A DNA stretch of 13,713 nt from Halanaerobium sp046541575 (GCA_046541575.1 JBKHDA010000054.1:1-13713); one strand, 5' to 3'. Positions 6,501-13,713 are shown, counted from the first letter of the stretch. Notes: a model not told the origin generated them from the letters alone. Program-made: numbers and translations.

Positions 6501-7013
6501 TTGAGTGATAATTATTTAGAAATTGGAAAAATAACTCGTTTTCAGGGAAATAAAGGTGAGGTCCGTGTCAAAGCCACTACTGATATCCCTGAGCGTTTTC
6601 TCGATTTAGATACTGTTTTTCTAAAAAGAAGAGAAGAGCTTAAAGAGCTGGAAATCGAATATATTCGTTTCCATAAACAATTTGTAATAATTAAGTTTTT
6701 TGATGTCAATTCTATTGACGAAGCAGAAGAACTTAAAAATTATCAGGTTTTAATTGAGGAGTCTGAAAAATATTTACTTCCAGAAGATAACTATTATGTC
6801 AGTGAATTAATAGACTGTGAAGTTTATTTAGAATCTGGCAGATATCTCGGGAAATTAACAGATGTAGTTGATACTTCAGGTACAGATATTTTTCTGGTTA
6901 AAGGCCAGGATAAGGAATATATGTTACCTGCCAGTCGTGAAATGATTATAGAAATTGATCTTGAGAACAAAAAAATTATTGTTGATCCAATTCCAGGAAT
7001 CTTAGATCTTTAG
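6501..7013 (+). CDS. rimM: RimM, 16S rRNA maturation factor
   Basis: 170 residues. The N-terminal RimM domain starts YLEIGKITRFQGNKGEVRVKATTDIPERF, and a C-terminal PRC-barrel domain begins near residue 95 (YYVSELIDCEVYLESGRYLGKLTDVV) and ends in DPIPGILDL. RimM helps bS19 join the 30S head during subunit assembly. The start is TTG at 6501, six bases after GGTGA; no better ATG exists and this start places the conserved GKI segment at residue 8. Co-encoding with rpsP and trmD matches the classical rpsP-rimM-trmD-rplS operon. Confidence 0.95.
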   Translation: MSDNYLEIGKITRFQGNKGEVRVKATTDIPERFLDLDTVFLKRREELKELEIEYIRFHKQFVIIKFFDVNSIDEAEELKNYQVLIEESEKYLLPEDNYYVSELIDCEVYLESGRYLGKLTDVVDTSGTDIFLVKGQDKEYMLPASREMIIEIDLENKKIIVDPIPGILDL

Positions 7014-7024
7014 GAGCTGAATTT

Positions 7025-7777
7025 ATGTTTTTTGATATTTTAACTCTTTTTCCCGAAATGTTTGCGGGACCTTTTAGTGAGAGTATTTTAAAAAGAGCCA
7101 GAGAAAAAGATTTGATAGATATTAAAACAGTTAATATCCGTGATTTTGCCGAAGATAAACATCATACAACAGATGAGCCGCCATATGGTGGAGGAGCTGG
7201 AATGGTGATGAAGGCAGAACCGATCTTTAAAGCCTGGCAGGATACTCAAAACAAAAGGGGAGTTAAGTCTAAAACAATTTTAATGAGTCCTCAGGGTAAG
7301 GAGTTGACTCAGGATTTGGTTAAAGATTTAAGCGGGGAAGAAGGTTTAACAATAATCTGCGGCCGTTATGAGGGTGTGGATGAGAGAGTAAGAAAGACTA
7401 TTGTTGACGAAGAAATTTCCATTGGTGATTATGTACTTACTGGTGGAGAACTGCCGGCAATGGTGCTTGTAGACTCTATTTCCAGACTTTTAACTGGTGT
7501 GCTAGGTGATGAGGATTCTTCTAAAAAGGATTCATTTTATAATGGACTTTTAGAACATCCACATTATACCAGGCCCCGAGAGTTTAATGGACTTAAGGTC
7601 CCTGATGTTTTACTCAGCGGTAATCATCAGCTGATTGAGCGCTGGCGAAAAAAAGAATCTTTAAAAAGAACTCTTTTGAGAAGAGAAGACTTACTGGAAG
7701 ATAAAAATCTTAGTAAAGAAGAAAAAGAATTACTTAAAGAAATAAAGCTGGAACTAAAGGGTGAAGTTGATGAGTAA
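7025..7777 (+). CDS. trmD: TrmD, tRNA (guanine37-N1)-methyltransferase
   Basis: 250 residues of the SPOUT class. Visible signatures are FDILTLFPEMFAGPFSESILKRA at the start, PPYGGGAGMVMKAEPI (about 53-68), CGRYEGVDERV (about 112-122) and the trefoil-knot SAM site EISIGDYVLTGGELPAMVLVDS (about 130-151). It methylates G37 next to the anticodon, using S-adenosylmethionine, and so prevents +1 frameshifting; it acts as a dimer. The ATG follows AGGAGC eleven bases after the rimM stop. Its 3' end overlaps the next methyltransferase gene by eight bases. Confidence 0.97.
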   Translation: MFFDILTLFPEMFAGPFSESILKRAREKDLIDIKTVNIRDFAEDKHHTTDEPPYGGGAGMVMKAEPIFKAWQDTQNKRGVKSKTILMSPQGKELTQDLVKDLSGEEGLTIICGRYEGVDERVRKTIVDEEISIGDYVLTGGELPAMVLVDSISRLLTGVLGDEDSSKKDSFYNGLLEHPHYTRPREFNGLKVPDVLLSGNHQLIERWRKKESLKRTLLRREDLLEDKNLSKEEKELLKEIKLELKGEVDE

Positions 7778-8354
7778 AATTGAGGCAGATGTCTATCTGG
7801 GATTGGTTCATAATCCTATTTATAATAAACTGGGCGAAGTTATAACAACAACTGTAACAAACTACGACCTACATGATATATCACGAGCTGCAAAAACTTA
7901 TGATATTAAAAAATACTATATAATAAACAATTTAAAATCACAGCAGGAACTGGTAGGGAGAGTTAAAGACTACTGGACAGGTGGTAGAGGGGCTGATTAT
8001 GTATATAATCGTCATCAGGCCTTTTCTGTACTTGAAATTGCCTCTGAATTAGAGGAAGTTACAGCAGAAATTAAAGAAGAAACAGGTCAAAAACCTCTAC
8101 TGATTGCTACTGATGCTCGCGAATATCCCAATACAATATCCTATAAAGATATGCGCAAAGAATTAAAACAAATTGATCGTCCTTTTTTAATTATTTATGG
8201 TACAGGTTATGGCTTAACTAAAGAGATGGTTGCTGACTGTGATTATATACTCTATCCAATCTGGGGTAGAGGCGATTTTAATCACCTTTCAGTCAGAAGT
8301 GCTGCTTCAATAATTATGGACCGCTTATTAGCTGATCCCTGGTGGGAAGCATAA
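7770..8354 (+). CDS. SPOUT-type RNA methyltransferase (PF09936-like)
   Basis: 194 residues from the ATG at 7770, which has AGGGTG six bases upstream and overlaps the end of trmD by eight bases. A GTG at 7761 is in frame but would itself cover the binding site. The sequence resembles the family of SAM-dependent RNA methyltransferases typified by Thermotoga TM1570: VYLGLVHNPIYNKLGEVITT at the start, then YWTGGRGADY, LLIATDAREYP, and the knot-like FLIIYGTGYGLTKEMV plus RGDFNHLSVRSAASIIMDRLL at the C-terminus. The RNA target is unknown to me. Coupling to trmD and rplS suggests a tRNA or rRNA substrate. Confidence 0.85.
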   Translation: MSKIEADVYLGLVHNPIYNKLGEVITTTVTNYDLHDISRAAKTYDIKKYYIINNLKSQQELVGRVKDYWTGGRGADYVYNRHQAFSVLEIASELEEVTAEIKEETGQKPLLIATDAREYPNTISYKDMRKELKQIDRPFLIIYGTGYGLTKEMVADCDYILYPIWGRGDFNHLSVRSAASIIMDRLLADPWWEA

Positions 8355-8385
8355 ATTTAAATATTTTTTGAGAGGAGGTTTATAG

Positions 8386-8751
8386 ATGAACATTATCAAT
8401 GAAATAGAAAAAGAACAAATTCGTGATGATATCCCCGAATTTGCTGTTGGAGATACATTAGATCTTAAAGTTTTAATCTCTGAGGGTGGAAAAGAAAGAC
8501 TGCAGCCATTTAGAGGTGTTGTAATCAGAAGAAATGGTGGTGGTCTGAATGAGACTTTCACTATCCGTAAAATTGCTCACGGTGTAGGAGTGGAAAGAAC
8601 TTTCCCACTACATAGTACTAAGTTAGATGCTATTGATGTAGTTCGCCGTGGTGATGTTAGAAGATCTCGCCTTTATTATCTGCGCAGTAGAAGAGGTAAG
8701 GCTTCCAGAATTAAAGAAAAAAGAGAAGAAAGAAGAGAAGAAATTAAATAA
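8386..8751 (+). CDS. rplS: Ribosomal protein bL19
   Basis: 121 residues, typical of bL19. Signatures include IPEFAVGDTLDLKVLI, LQPFRGVVIRRNGGGLNETFTIRK and GVGVERTFPLHSTKL, ending in a basic tail rich in Arg, Lys and Glu. It lies at the 30S-50S interface. The AGAGGAGG site just upstream is one of the strongest in the window. It is the last gene of the ylxM-rplS unit, as the following terminator shows. Confidence 0.98.
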   Translation: MNIINEIEKEQIRDDIPEFAVGDTLDLKVLISEGGKERLQPFRGVVIRRNGGGLNETFTIRKIAHGVGVERTFPLHSTKLDAIDVVRRGDVRRSRLYYLRSRRGKASRIKEKREERREEIK

Positions 8752-8763
8752 TTACTTGATTTT

Positions 8764-8790
8764 AAGGTGGGGTCTTTCTCCACCTTTTTT
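8764..8790 (+). terminator. Intrinsic terminator after rplS
   Basis: AAGGTGG (8764-8770) pairs perfectly with CCACCTT (8780-8786), and an inner G-C and G-U pair leave a small loop. A T-run to 8790 follows. It closes the ylxM-to-rplS transcription unit and separates it from rbgA. Confidence 0.92.
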
Positions 8791-8858
8791 CAATATATAT
8801 GGATAGTTTTTATTAGTTTAAATACAGTTTCAGAAAAATGTTTTAAGGAGTTTTTAAA

Positions 8859-9740
8859 ATGATACAGTGGTATCCCGGCCATATGGCCAAAGCAAAGAGA
8901 ATTTTAAAAGATGATTTGAAATTAGTTGATATAGTAATTGAGGTTGCTGATGCAAGAGTTCCGCTAAGCAGTCAGAATCCTGACTTAAGAAAGCTGATCA
9001 ATGAGCAGACTAAAGTTACTGTTTTAAATAAAAAAGATCTGGCTGACCCAGAATATAATAAAAAGTGGATTCAATACTTTGAAAATAAAACAGATGAGGA
9101 TGCAGTTCTGCTCAATTCTCTGACCGGAGAGGGTGTCAGTGAATTAAAAAGTATTTTAAATAATACTTATGATCGAATTGCTGCCAAACTTTCAAAAAAA
9201 GGAAGAAATCCCCGGCGACTGAGGGCAATGATTATTGGTATTCCCAATGTTGGTAAGTCTGCTCTGATTAATCTGCTGGCCGGTTCTAATATAACTACTA
9301 TTGGTAATAAACCAGGAGTAACCAGGGGCAGACAGTGGGTTAATGTCAGTAAAAAGATCAGACTGCTTGATACACCCGGTATTTTATGGCCAAAATTTTC
9401 GGATGAAGATAAAGCCTACAAATTAGCCTTAACCGGTGCTGTTGATAATGATATTTTTGATGCAGAACTTGCTGCTTATAAATTAATAAAATTCATTGTA
9501 GAGATTGATGAAGATATATTATTAGATGCTTATGATCTGGATTATTTAGAAGCACATTCCTATGATATTCTGGCTGATATAGGCCGTAAAAGAGGGTGTC
9601 TGATGACCGGTGGTAAGGTTGACCGCAACCGGGCAGCCGGTATAGTAATTAATGATTTTCGTGATGGTAAGCTGGGACAGATTACTCTGGAAAAGCCAGC
9701 AGAGGCAGCTGAAATAAAGGTGGAAGTAGAAGATGAGTGA
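8859..9740 (+). CDS. rbgA: RbgA (YlqF), 50S ribosome assembly GTPase
   Basis: 293 residues starting MIQWYPGHMAKAKR, as in the family. The GTPase domain is circularly permuted: G4 NKKD (57-60) precedes G1 GIPNVGKS (127-134) and G3 DTPG (171-174), followed by the C-terminal ANTAR-like helical region. RbgA is needed for a late step of 50S maturation in Bacillus. It has its own AAGGAG site, and the 68 bases between the rplS terminator and its start would have to hold a promoter, though I see no clear one. The gene overlaps rnhB by eight bases. Confidence 0.96.
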   Translation: MIQWYPGHMAKAKRILKDDLKLVDIVIEVADARVPLSSQNPDLRKLINEQTKVTVLNKKDLADPEYNKKWIQYFENKTDEDAVLLNSLTGEGVSELKSILNNTYDRIAAKLSKKGRNPRRLRAMIIGIPNVGKSALINLLAGSNITTIGNKPGVTRGRQWVNVSKKIRLLDTPGILWPKFSDEDKAYKLALTGAVDNDIFDAELAAYKLIKFIVEIDEDILLDAYDLDYLEAHSYDILADIGRKRGCLMTGGKVDRNRAAGIVINDFRDGKLGQITLEKPAEAAEIKVEVEDE

Positions 9741-10548
9741 AAATAGTAATTTAGATTTGGAGAAGTTCAGTCAGCTGACAATTAAGGAAGTTAAGGCATT
9801 TGCTGCTGAGCTTGAAGTTGATGAGCAGCTTCCAAAAATTATTGAAATTTTGAATCAGGATTCCCGCAAAGGTGTTCAAAAAATTGCAGCCAGACTGCAG
9901 CGTAAAATTGCAAAAGAAGAAGCTGTAAAAGAAAAGTGGAATCAGATGAATCAGCTGGAAGCAGAACTTTACAAAGAGGGTTATCAGCTTATAGTTGGTC
10001 TGGATGAGGCTGGTAGAGGTCCCCTTGCAGGTCCGGTAGTCGCTGCTGCAGTTGTACTGAATCCCGAGCAAAAAATTTATGGACTCGATGATTCTAAAAA
10101 ATTATCCCGTCAGAAAAGAGAAAAAATATTTTCTGAAATAAAAGCTAAAGCAGAGGTTGGAGTCGGACGGGCAACAAGCAGTGAAATAGATAAATACAAT
10201 ATTCGAGAAGCTACCTTTGTAGCGATGAAGAGGGCAGTTAAGGATCTGCTGCCGAACTTAAAAAATAATCCTGATATTTTACTGGTAGATGGCAATACAG
10301 TTATTCCAGACTTAACTGTTGAGCAGCAGTCAGTAATTGATGGTGATGCAAAGGTTAATGCTATTGCTGCTGCTTCGATAATTGCCAAAGTGACCAGAGA
10401 TAGCATTATTTTTGATTATGCCGAAAAATATCCTCAGTATAATTTTAAAGCAAACAAAGGCTATGGAACTGCAGAACATATAGCAGCCCTTGAAAAGTAT
10501 GGTTCTTCTCCAATTCACCGCAAATCATTTGGTAGAGTTCCTGAATAA
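9733..10548 (+). CDS. rnhB: RNase HII
   Basis: 271 residues. The first 80 or so are the helical N-terminal extension known from Bacillus-type RNase HII (KGVQKIAARLQRKIAKEEAVKEKW). The catalytic domain starts at LIVGLDEAGRGPLAGPV with Asp91 and Glu92. LLVDGN gives Asp186 and IDGDAKVNA gives Asp205, completing the D-E-D-D metal site. It cuts RNA in RNA/DNA hybrids and at single ribonucleotides in DNA. The ATG lies inside the end of rbgA with GGTGGAAG upstream, so translation is coupled. The pair rbgA-rnhB is conserved in Firmicutes. Confidence 0.96.
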   Translation: MSENSNLDLEKFSQLTIKEVKAFAAELEVDEQLPKIIEILNQDSRKGVQKIAARLQRKIAKEEAVKEKWNQMNQLEAELYKEGYQLIVGLDEAGRGPLAGPVVAAAVVLNPEQKIYGLDDSKKLSRQKREKIFSEIKAKAEVGVGRATSSEIDKYNIREATFVAMKRAVKDLLPNLKNNPDILLVDGNTVIPDLTVEQQSVIDGDAKVNAIAAASIIAKVTRDSIIFDYAEKYPQYNFKANKGYGTAEHIAALEKYGSSPIHRKSFGRVPE

Positions 10549-10565
10549 TAATATTCCGATTAAAT

Positions 10566-10593
10566 TATTATCAATTTAAGATATTATCAATTT
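10566..10593 (+). repeat. Short direct repeat before queT
   Basis: TATTATCAATTT occurs at 10566-10577 and again at 10582-10593, a 16-base period. It may be a protein-binding site or chance in AT-rich DNA. No function can be assigned. Confidence 0.35.
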
Positions 10594-10657
10594 TTAAATT
10601 TTAAATATTTATTTTGTAAAATATAAAATTATAAGCTCTTTGAAAGGAGATAAGAAA

Positions 10658-11107
10658 ATGGATACTAAAAAATTAGCTCGCGGAGCTGCAATTACTGCTC
10701 TCTATGTTGTGATTACATATTTTTTGGCTCCTGTCAGTTTTGGGCCAATTCAATTTAGAGCAGCTGAAGCTTTAACAGTGCTGCCTATTTTATTTCCAGA
10801 AGCAATACCTGCTCTATTTCTAGGTGTACTGCTGGCTAATATTATTGGGGGTCTGGGATTAGTTGATATTGTTGGGGGTAGTCTGGTTACCCTGTTGGCT
10901 GCCTATGTTACATATAAGAATAGGGACAATGTTTTTGCTTATTTAAGCCCTATTTTATTTAATGCATTTTTAATCAGTATTTATCTGCATATTTTATTTG
11001 GTCTTCCTTACTGGCTGAATGTTATTCAAATTGGACTGAGTGAAGCAGCAGTTGTTCTTATTTTAGGTGTACCTTTAATTAAATACCTAAAAAAGCATTA
11101 TAATTAA
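10658..11107 (+). CDS. queT: QueT, queuosine-precursor ECF transporter S component
   Basis: 149 residues from the ATG at 10658, which follows AAAGGAGAT. An in-frame TTG at 10640 would lie in front of that binding site and is rejected. The protein is hydrophobic with about five or six membrane segments and contains FGPIQFRAAEALTVLPIL (about residues 29-46), the hallmark of the QueT family, which supplies preQ0/preQ1-type precursors. It needs an ECF energizing module encoded elsewhere. I looked for a preQ1 riboswitch in the 109 bases upstream and saw none; that spacer is nearly all A and T. The stop codon overlaps that of the convergent comM. Confidence 0.87.
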   Translation: MDTKKLARGAAITALYVVITYFLAPVSFGPIQFRAAEALTVLPILFPEAIPALFLGVLLANIIGGLGLVDIVGGSLVTLLAAYVTYKNRDNVFAYLSPILFNAFLISIYLHILFGLPYWLNVIQIGLSEAAVVLILGVPLIKYLKKHYN

Positions 11108-12630
11108 AGAAGCATTTCTGATTTTTCTGCATACCAGCGGAAATCGACTGCTTCAATTAAGTCTGATTTTTTAATCTCCTCGTTTTTATTTAAATCAGCT
11201 ATAGTTCGGGCCACCCGCATCAATCGGATATAGCCTCGAACACTTAATTTAAGTTGTTCATAGGCCTGGTTTAATACTTTTTGACTGCTGCTTTCTAAGC
11301 GGCAGTATTTTTCTATATCTTTTAACTGCAGCTGAGCATTATTTTTAAGGTCTGTATTTTTGTATCTTTCTGCCTGCATTCTGCGGGCTTTTTTTATTTT
11401 TTTTCTATAATCAATATTTTCAAGTCCGGATTCTTTATAAAATATTTCATCTTTTTTTAATGGTAAAACCTCAATCTGCAGATCTATTCTATCTTTTAAG
11501 GGGCCGGATAATTTCTGCTGATAGCGGACAATATCTCTTTCTGAACACTTACATTCTCTATCTTTAACACCTGCAAAGCCGCAGGGGCAGGGATTCATTG
11601 CAGCAATAAATTGAAAATCTGCTGGAAAGTAATAACTTCCCTGCTGGCGGACAATTTTGATCTTCTTTTTCTCCAGCGGTTCTCTTAAATTTGCCAGCAC
11701 ACTATTTTTAAATTCCGGCAGTTCATCTAAAAAAAGCACTCCGTTGTGGGCCAGAGAAATTTCTCCCGGCACTGGAATATGTCCACCACCAATTAAGGCA
11801 GCAGCAGTAATAGAATGGTGGGGAGCAATAAAGGGGCGGTACTTCTTTTTGAGATTGAGCTCATTTAAATTATTATTAATGCTGTAAATAGAGGCGGTTT
11901 CCAGCAGCTCCTTTTTGTTCAGAGGAGCAAGCAGTTTAACTATTGATTCGGCCAGTACAGTTTTTCCACAGCCCGGTGGGCCAATTAAAAGTAAGTTATG
12001 AGCTCCGGCTGCTGCAGTAACTACTGCTTTTTTAGCATTTTTTTGACCTCTGATCTCAGAAATATCGGGATAATTTTGGTTAATCTCAGAGTCAAAGCCA
12101 GGTTTAGAACAATTTTCTGTATTTTTATATTCCAAATCAGCTATTTCTCTTAAATGTTCCAGTAAATAGGAATCTAAATTTTTTACTAAAGAGGATTCCG
12201 CCTGATTTGCAGCTGGTAAGATGGCTTTTTGAAAACTATTTTCCTCTGCTGCCAGAAGCATTGATAAAACTCCTTTAACATGATTGATATTTCCATTTAA
12301 ATTTAATTCTCCTGCAAAAAATTTTTGATTTTTGTTTTTAATCTTTATCTGACCAGAACATTCCAGTAATACTGCTGCAATCGCCAGATCAAAATGAGAG
12401 CCATATTTATTAATATTTCCAGGAGCCAGATTTACAGTTATTTTTTTAACCGGCCACTCAAAACCTGAATTTATTATTGCAGAGCGAACCCTTTTGGCAG
12501 ACTCTCTGACAGTTTTTCCTGCCAGTCCAACAATATTAAAGCCCGGTAAACCTCTTGAAATATCTACTTCAACCTTTACTATTTCTGCTCTAACTCCATG
12601 AATAACAGCTGAATATAAATATGAATACAT
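11104..12630 (-). CDS. comM: ComM/YifB family AAA+ ATPase (Mg-chelatase-like)
   Basis: 508 residues, full length. The N-terminal S5-like/Lon-protease-like domain has GLPGFNIVGLAGKTVRESAKR and VNLAPGNINKYGSHFDLAIA. Walker A is GPPGCGKT (217-224) and Walker B VLFLDE (298-303). A four-Cys cluster, PCPCG with C348/C350 and then C360/C362, probably binds zinc. The end is the Mg-chelatase C-terminal helical domain with RGYIRLMRVARTIADL. ComM is a hexameric helicase that promotes branch migration in natural transformation in proteobacteria; many non-competent bacteria keep it for recombination. AAAGGAGAA precedes the ATG, and yraN lies 51 bases upstream on the same strand, so the two probably form one operon. 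Confidence 0.94.
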   Translation of the reverse strand: MYSYLYSAVIHGVRAEIVKVEVDISRGLPGFNIVGLAGKTVRESAKRVRSAIINSGFEWPVKKITVNLAPGNINKYGSHFDLAIAAVLLECSGQIKIKNKNQKFFAGELNLNGNINHVKGVLSMLLAAEENSFQKAILPAANQAESSLVKNLDSYLLEHLREIADLEYKNTENCSKPGFDSEINQNYPDISEIRGQKNAKKAVVTAAAGAHNLLLIGPPGCGKTVLAESIVKLLAPLNKKELLETASIYSINNNLNELNLKKKYRPFIAPHHSITAAALIGGGHIPVPGEISLAHNGVLFLDELPEFKNSVLANLREPLEKKKIKIVRQQGSYYFPADFQFIAAMNPCPCGFAGVKDRECKCSERDIVRYQQKLSGPLKDRIDLQIEVLPLKKDEIFYKESGLENIDYRKKIKKARRMQAERYKNTDLKNNAQLQLKDIEKYCRLESSSQKVLNQAYEQLKLSVRGYIRLMRVARTIADLNKNEEIKKSDLIEAVDFRWYAEKSEMLL

Positions 12631-12681
12631 ATCATTCTCCTTTCAAAATAATAAAGCTATGTTGGAAAATTTTTAAAATAG

Positions 12682-13047
12682 TTAATCTATGATATTTTTG
12701 AAATGTTTAAGTTTATCAATTTTTCTGGCAGCTGGATCAATTTTTAGGGCGATTAGATCAAAGCGAATTGAGCTCAGGTGAATATTTTTTTCAGCAAAAT
12801 AAAAGATTGCTGCCCGCCTCATATTATGAATTTGTCTGTAATAAAGAGAATGAGCCAGCTCAATATAATTTTCAGAGCTTCTGCTTTTAACTTCAATAAA
12901 AATTGTGTAGTTATCTTTAGCAGCAATTATATCTATTTCTCCAAATTTATTTCTATAATTTCTTTCAATAATATAATAACCTTCCTTTCTCAGATATTTC
13001 ACAGCAATTTCTTCTCCAATTTCGCCAATTCTGTTGTGTAGAGCCAT
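12682..13047 (-). CDS. yraN: YraN family (UPF0102) nuclease-like protein
   Basis: 121 residues, family-typical. It starts NRIGEIGEEIAVKYLRKEGYYIIERNYR, then GEIDIIAAKDNYTIFIEVKSRS: Asp39, Glu52 and Lys54 form a PD-(D/E)xK-like nuclease site. The function is not settled; the gene is often next to rnhB and comM, suggesting DNA recombination or repair. AAAGGAGGT lies six bases before the ATG. In many Firmicutes it continues in the same direction after rnhB, whereas here yraN-comM is reversed with respect to rnhB. Confidence 0.92.
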   Translation of the reverse strand: MALHNRIGEIGEEIAVKYLRKEGYYIIERNYRNKFGEIDIIAAKDNYTIFIEVKSRSSENYIELAHSLYYRQIHNMRRAAIFYFAEKNIHLSSIRFDLIALKIDPAARKIDKLKHFKNIID

Positions 13048-13072
13048 TAAAATACCTCCTTTTATAGAATAT

Positions 13073-13101
13073 ATTATATAATTATGTAAATAAATAGAAA
13101 A
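13073..13101 (-). promoter_or_regulatory. Possible promoter of yraN-comM
   Basis: On the minus strand TATAAT occupies 13078-13073, with a poor -35 match (TTTCTA) 16 bases upstream at 13100-13095. The start would be near 13066, leaving a leader of about 19 bases that still includes the AAAGGAGGT site. The DNA is very AT-rich, so the call is weak. Confidence 0.35.
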
Positions 13102-13293
13102 TCCTTCTTTTTTCTTAAAGTTTTTTATAATTAAAGCTTTTAAACTCGTTCATTTAAAAATTCAGTATTTAATTAAATTGAGAACTGAAATTTAAAAAGG
13201 CTAAAAAAATATTTTTTCAGATTATTTAGTATAAATTAAAGGACTTTTAATAAATTAGGAGAATTAAAATAATAGAAAAGAAAATAAAGTTCT
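13102..13293 (+). other. AT-rich intergenic region between yraN and the B12 riboswitch
   Basis: No gene is seen. It must contain the promoter of the riboswitch transcript, but I find no convincing -35/-10 pair. Two symmetric sites stand out: an imperfect hairpin TTTAAAAATTCAGT (13153-13166) against ACTGAAATTTAAA (13184-13196), and a 20-base palindrome at 13201-13220 (CTAAAAAAAT/ATTTTTTCAG) with one mismatched pair. Either could be a regulator site or just composition. Confidence 0.4.
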
Positions 13294-13457
13294 CTTTTTA
13301 GGTGCTTCTAGTTATTAGAAGATAATAGGGAATCAGGTGAAATTCCTGAACGGGTCCGCCACTGTTAGTCAGTAGGCCGATTAATACCACTCATTTATTA
13401 ATTATATGGGGAAGGTTAATCGGTAAAGCTGTAGAGTCAGGAGACCTGCCTAAAAGG
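13294..13457 (+). ncRNA. Cobalamin riboswitch
   Basis: The conserved elements appear in order. P1 is closed by CTTTTTAGG (13294-13302) with CCTAAAAGG (13449-13457). A hairpin CTTCTA/TAGAAG lies at 13305-13321. The core is GGGAATCAGGTGAAATTCC (13328-13346), the B12 box GCCACTGTTAG is at 13358-13368, a peripheral stem CCGATTAA/TTAATCGG lies at 13377-13384 and 13416-13423, and AGTCAGGAGACCTGCC is at 13435-13450. This is the aptamer for adenosylcobalamin or a related form. It lies ahead of a terminator hairpin and a TonB-dependent receptor gene, so it should lower receptor expression when B12 is abundant. Confidence 0.95.
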
Positions 13458-13500
13458 ATAACAGCCATCTTCGAGACAGGAATGGTTGTGGGCTATTATC
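13458..13500 (+). promoter_or_regulatory. Riboswitch expression-platform stem
   Basis: ATAACAGCC (13458-13466) pairs with GGCTATTAT (13492-13500) with one mismatch, and CCAT/ATGG can pair within it. It lies between aptamer and terminator and is probably part of the regulatory fold. I could not work out the exact alternative pairing. Confidence 0.45.
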
Positions 13501-13508
13501 TATATTTA

Positions 13509-13549
13509 GACACCCTCAATTTATAACCTGGGTGTCATTTTGTTATTTT
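13509..13549 (+). terminator. Riboswitch-controlled intrinsic terminator
   Basis: GACACCC (13509-13515) and GGGTGTC (13530-13536) form a perfect 7-bp stem followed by a T-rich tract (ATTTTGTTATTTT). It stands between the cobalamin aptamer and the receptor start codon, as expected for transcription-attenuating B12 control. Confidence 0.85.
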
Positions 13550-13606
13550 ATGGCCTAATTTTGTCCAGGGTGGCTGTGAGCAGACAAAAACAAGGAGGAG
13601 TTAATT

Positions 13607-13713
13607 ATGTTAAAGAAAACAGTTTTAGTCATGCTTACAGCACTTTTAATTTTTTGGGTGCCGGTAAGTGCTCAGGAAGAAGTTATGGAATTGGATGAGG
13701 TAGTTGTAACAGC
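13607..13713 (+). CDS. TonB-dependent outer-membrane receptor, BtuB-like (5' end only)
   Basis: Thirty-five codons are visible before the window ends. A strong AAGGAGGAG site (13592-13600) precedes the ATG. The protein starts MLKKTVLVMLTALLIFWVPVSAQ, a Sec signal peptide with likely cleavage after VSA (about residue 22). EEVMELDEVVVTA follows, a TonB box that contacts TonB in outer-membrane transporters. With the cobalamin riboswitch in front, the likely role is uptake of vitamin B12 or a related corrinoid across an outer membrane. The plug and barrel are outside the window, so the assignment rests on the N-terminus and regulation. Confidence 0.85.
   Translation, partial: MLKKTVLVMLTALLIFWVPVSAQEEVMELDEVVVT

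Noticed and set aside
10549..10657. preQ1 riboswitch before queT
   Set aside because: No C-rich loop, pseudoknot partner or conserved aptamer sequence is visible; the spacer is almost entirely A and T.
12778..13041. Plus-strand open frame of 87 codons
   Set aside because: It is antisense to yraN, which has clear family motifs and a strong ribosome binding site.
13258..13290. Binding-site-like AGGAGAATTAAA followed by ATA, suggesting a lost small gene
   Set aside because: No normal start codon, and the frame closes after a few codons; most likely AT-rich coincidence upstream of the riboswitch.

Overview
The window is AT-rich DNA from a low-GC bacterium of the Firmicutes type. It has strong AGGAGG-class ribosome binding sites, the Gram-positive style ylxM-ffh-rpsP-khpA-rimM-trmD-rplS-rbgA-rnhB block, and a YhfU/YhfS/YhfT-like biotin-linked gene set. 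At the right edge it also carries the start of a TonB-dependent outer-membrane receptor with a signal peptide and TonB box, which implies a diderm Firmicute. I infer the anaerobic Halanaerobiales (Halanaerobium-like). This rests on sequence style and gene content, not on a database match.

Region 1 (1-3795, + strand) is a tight operon. It holds the tail of an unidentified gene, a MaoC/hotdog-like protein with a shortened active-site loop, the biotin ECF transporter component BioY, a thiolase-fold enzyme in which the usual second catalytic cysteine is glycine, and a compact AMP-forming acyl ligase. Together they look like biotin uptake plus an acyl-CoA pathway that may supply or salvage a biotin-related acyl precursor. 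That pathway is inference.

Region 2 (3796-4223) is non-coding. Its main content is a 220-bp element (3894-4113) bounded by a perfect 25-bp inverted repeat, with a nested perfect 16-bp inverted repeat and two apical hairpins. It could be a MITE-like element or a structured RNA. It is followed by a near-consensus sigma-A promoter and a hairpin that contains the ylxM ribosome binding site.

Region 3 (4224-8790) is the SRP/ribosome-maturation operon: ylxM, ffh, rpsP, khpA, rimM, trmD, a SPOUT RNA methyltransferase and rplS, ending at a clear intrinsic terminator. Region 4 (8859-10548) holds the 50S-assembly GTPase rbgA overlapping rnhB, followed by a separately spaced queT (10658-11107).

Region 5 (11104-13047, - strand) holds yraN and comM, convergent with queT and overlapping it by 4 bp at the stop codons. 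Region 6 (13048-13713) is a divergent intergenic region leading to a cobalamin riboswitch, an intrinsic terminator, and the first 35 codons of the outer-membrane receptor, whose uptake function is therefore predicted to be switched off when B12 is plentiful.
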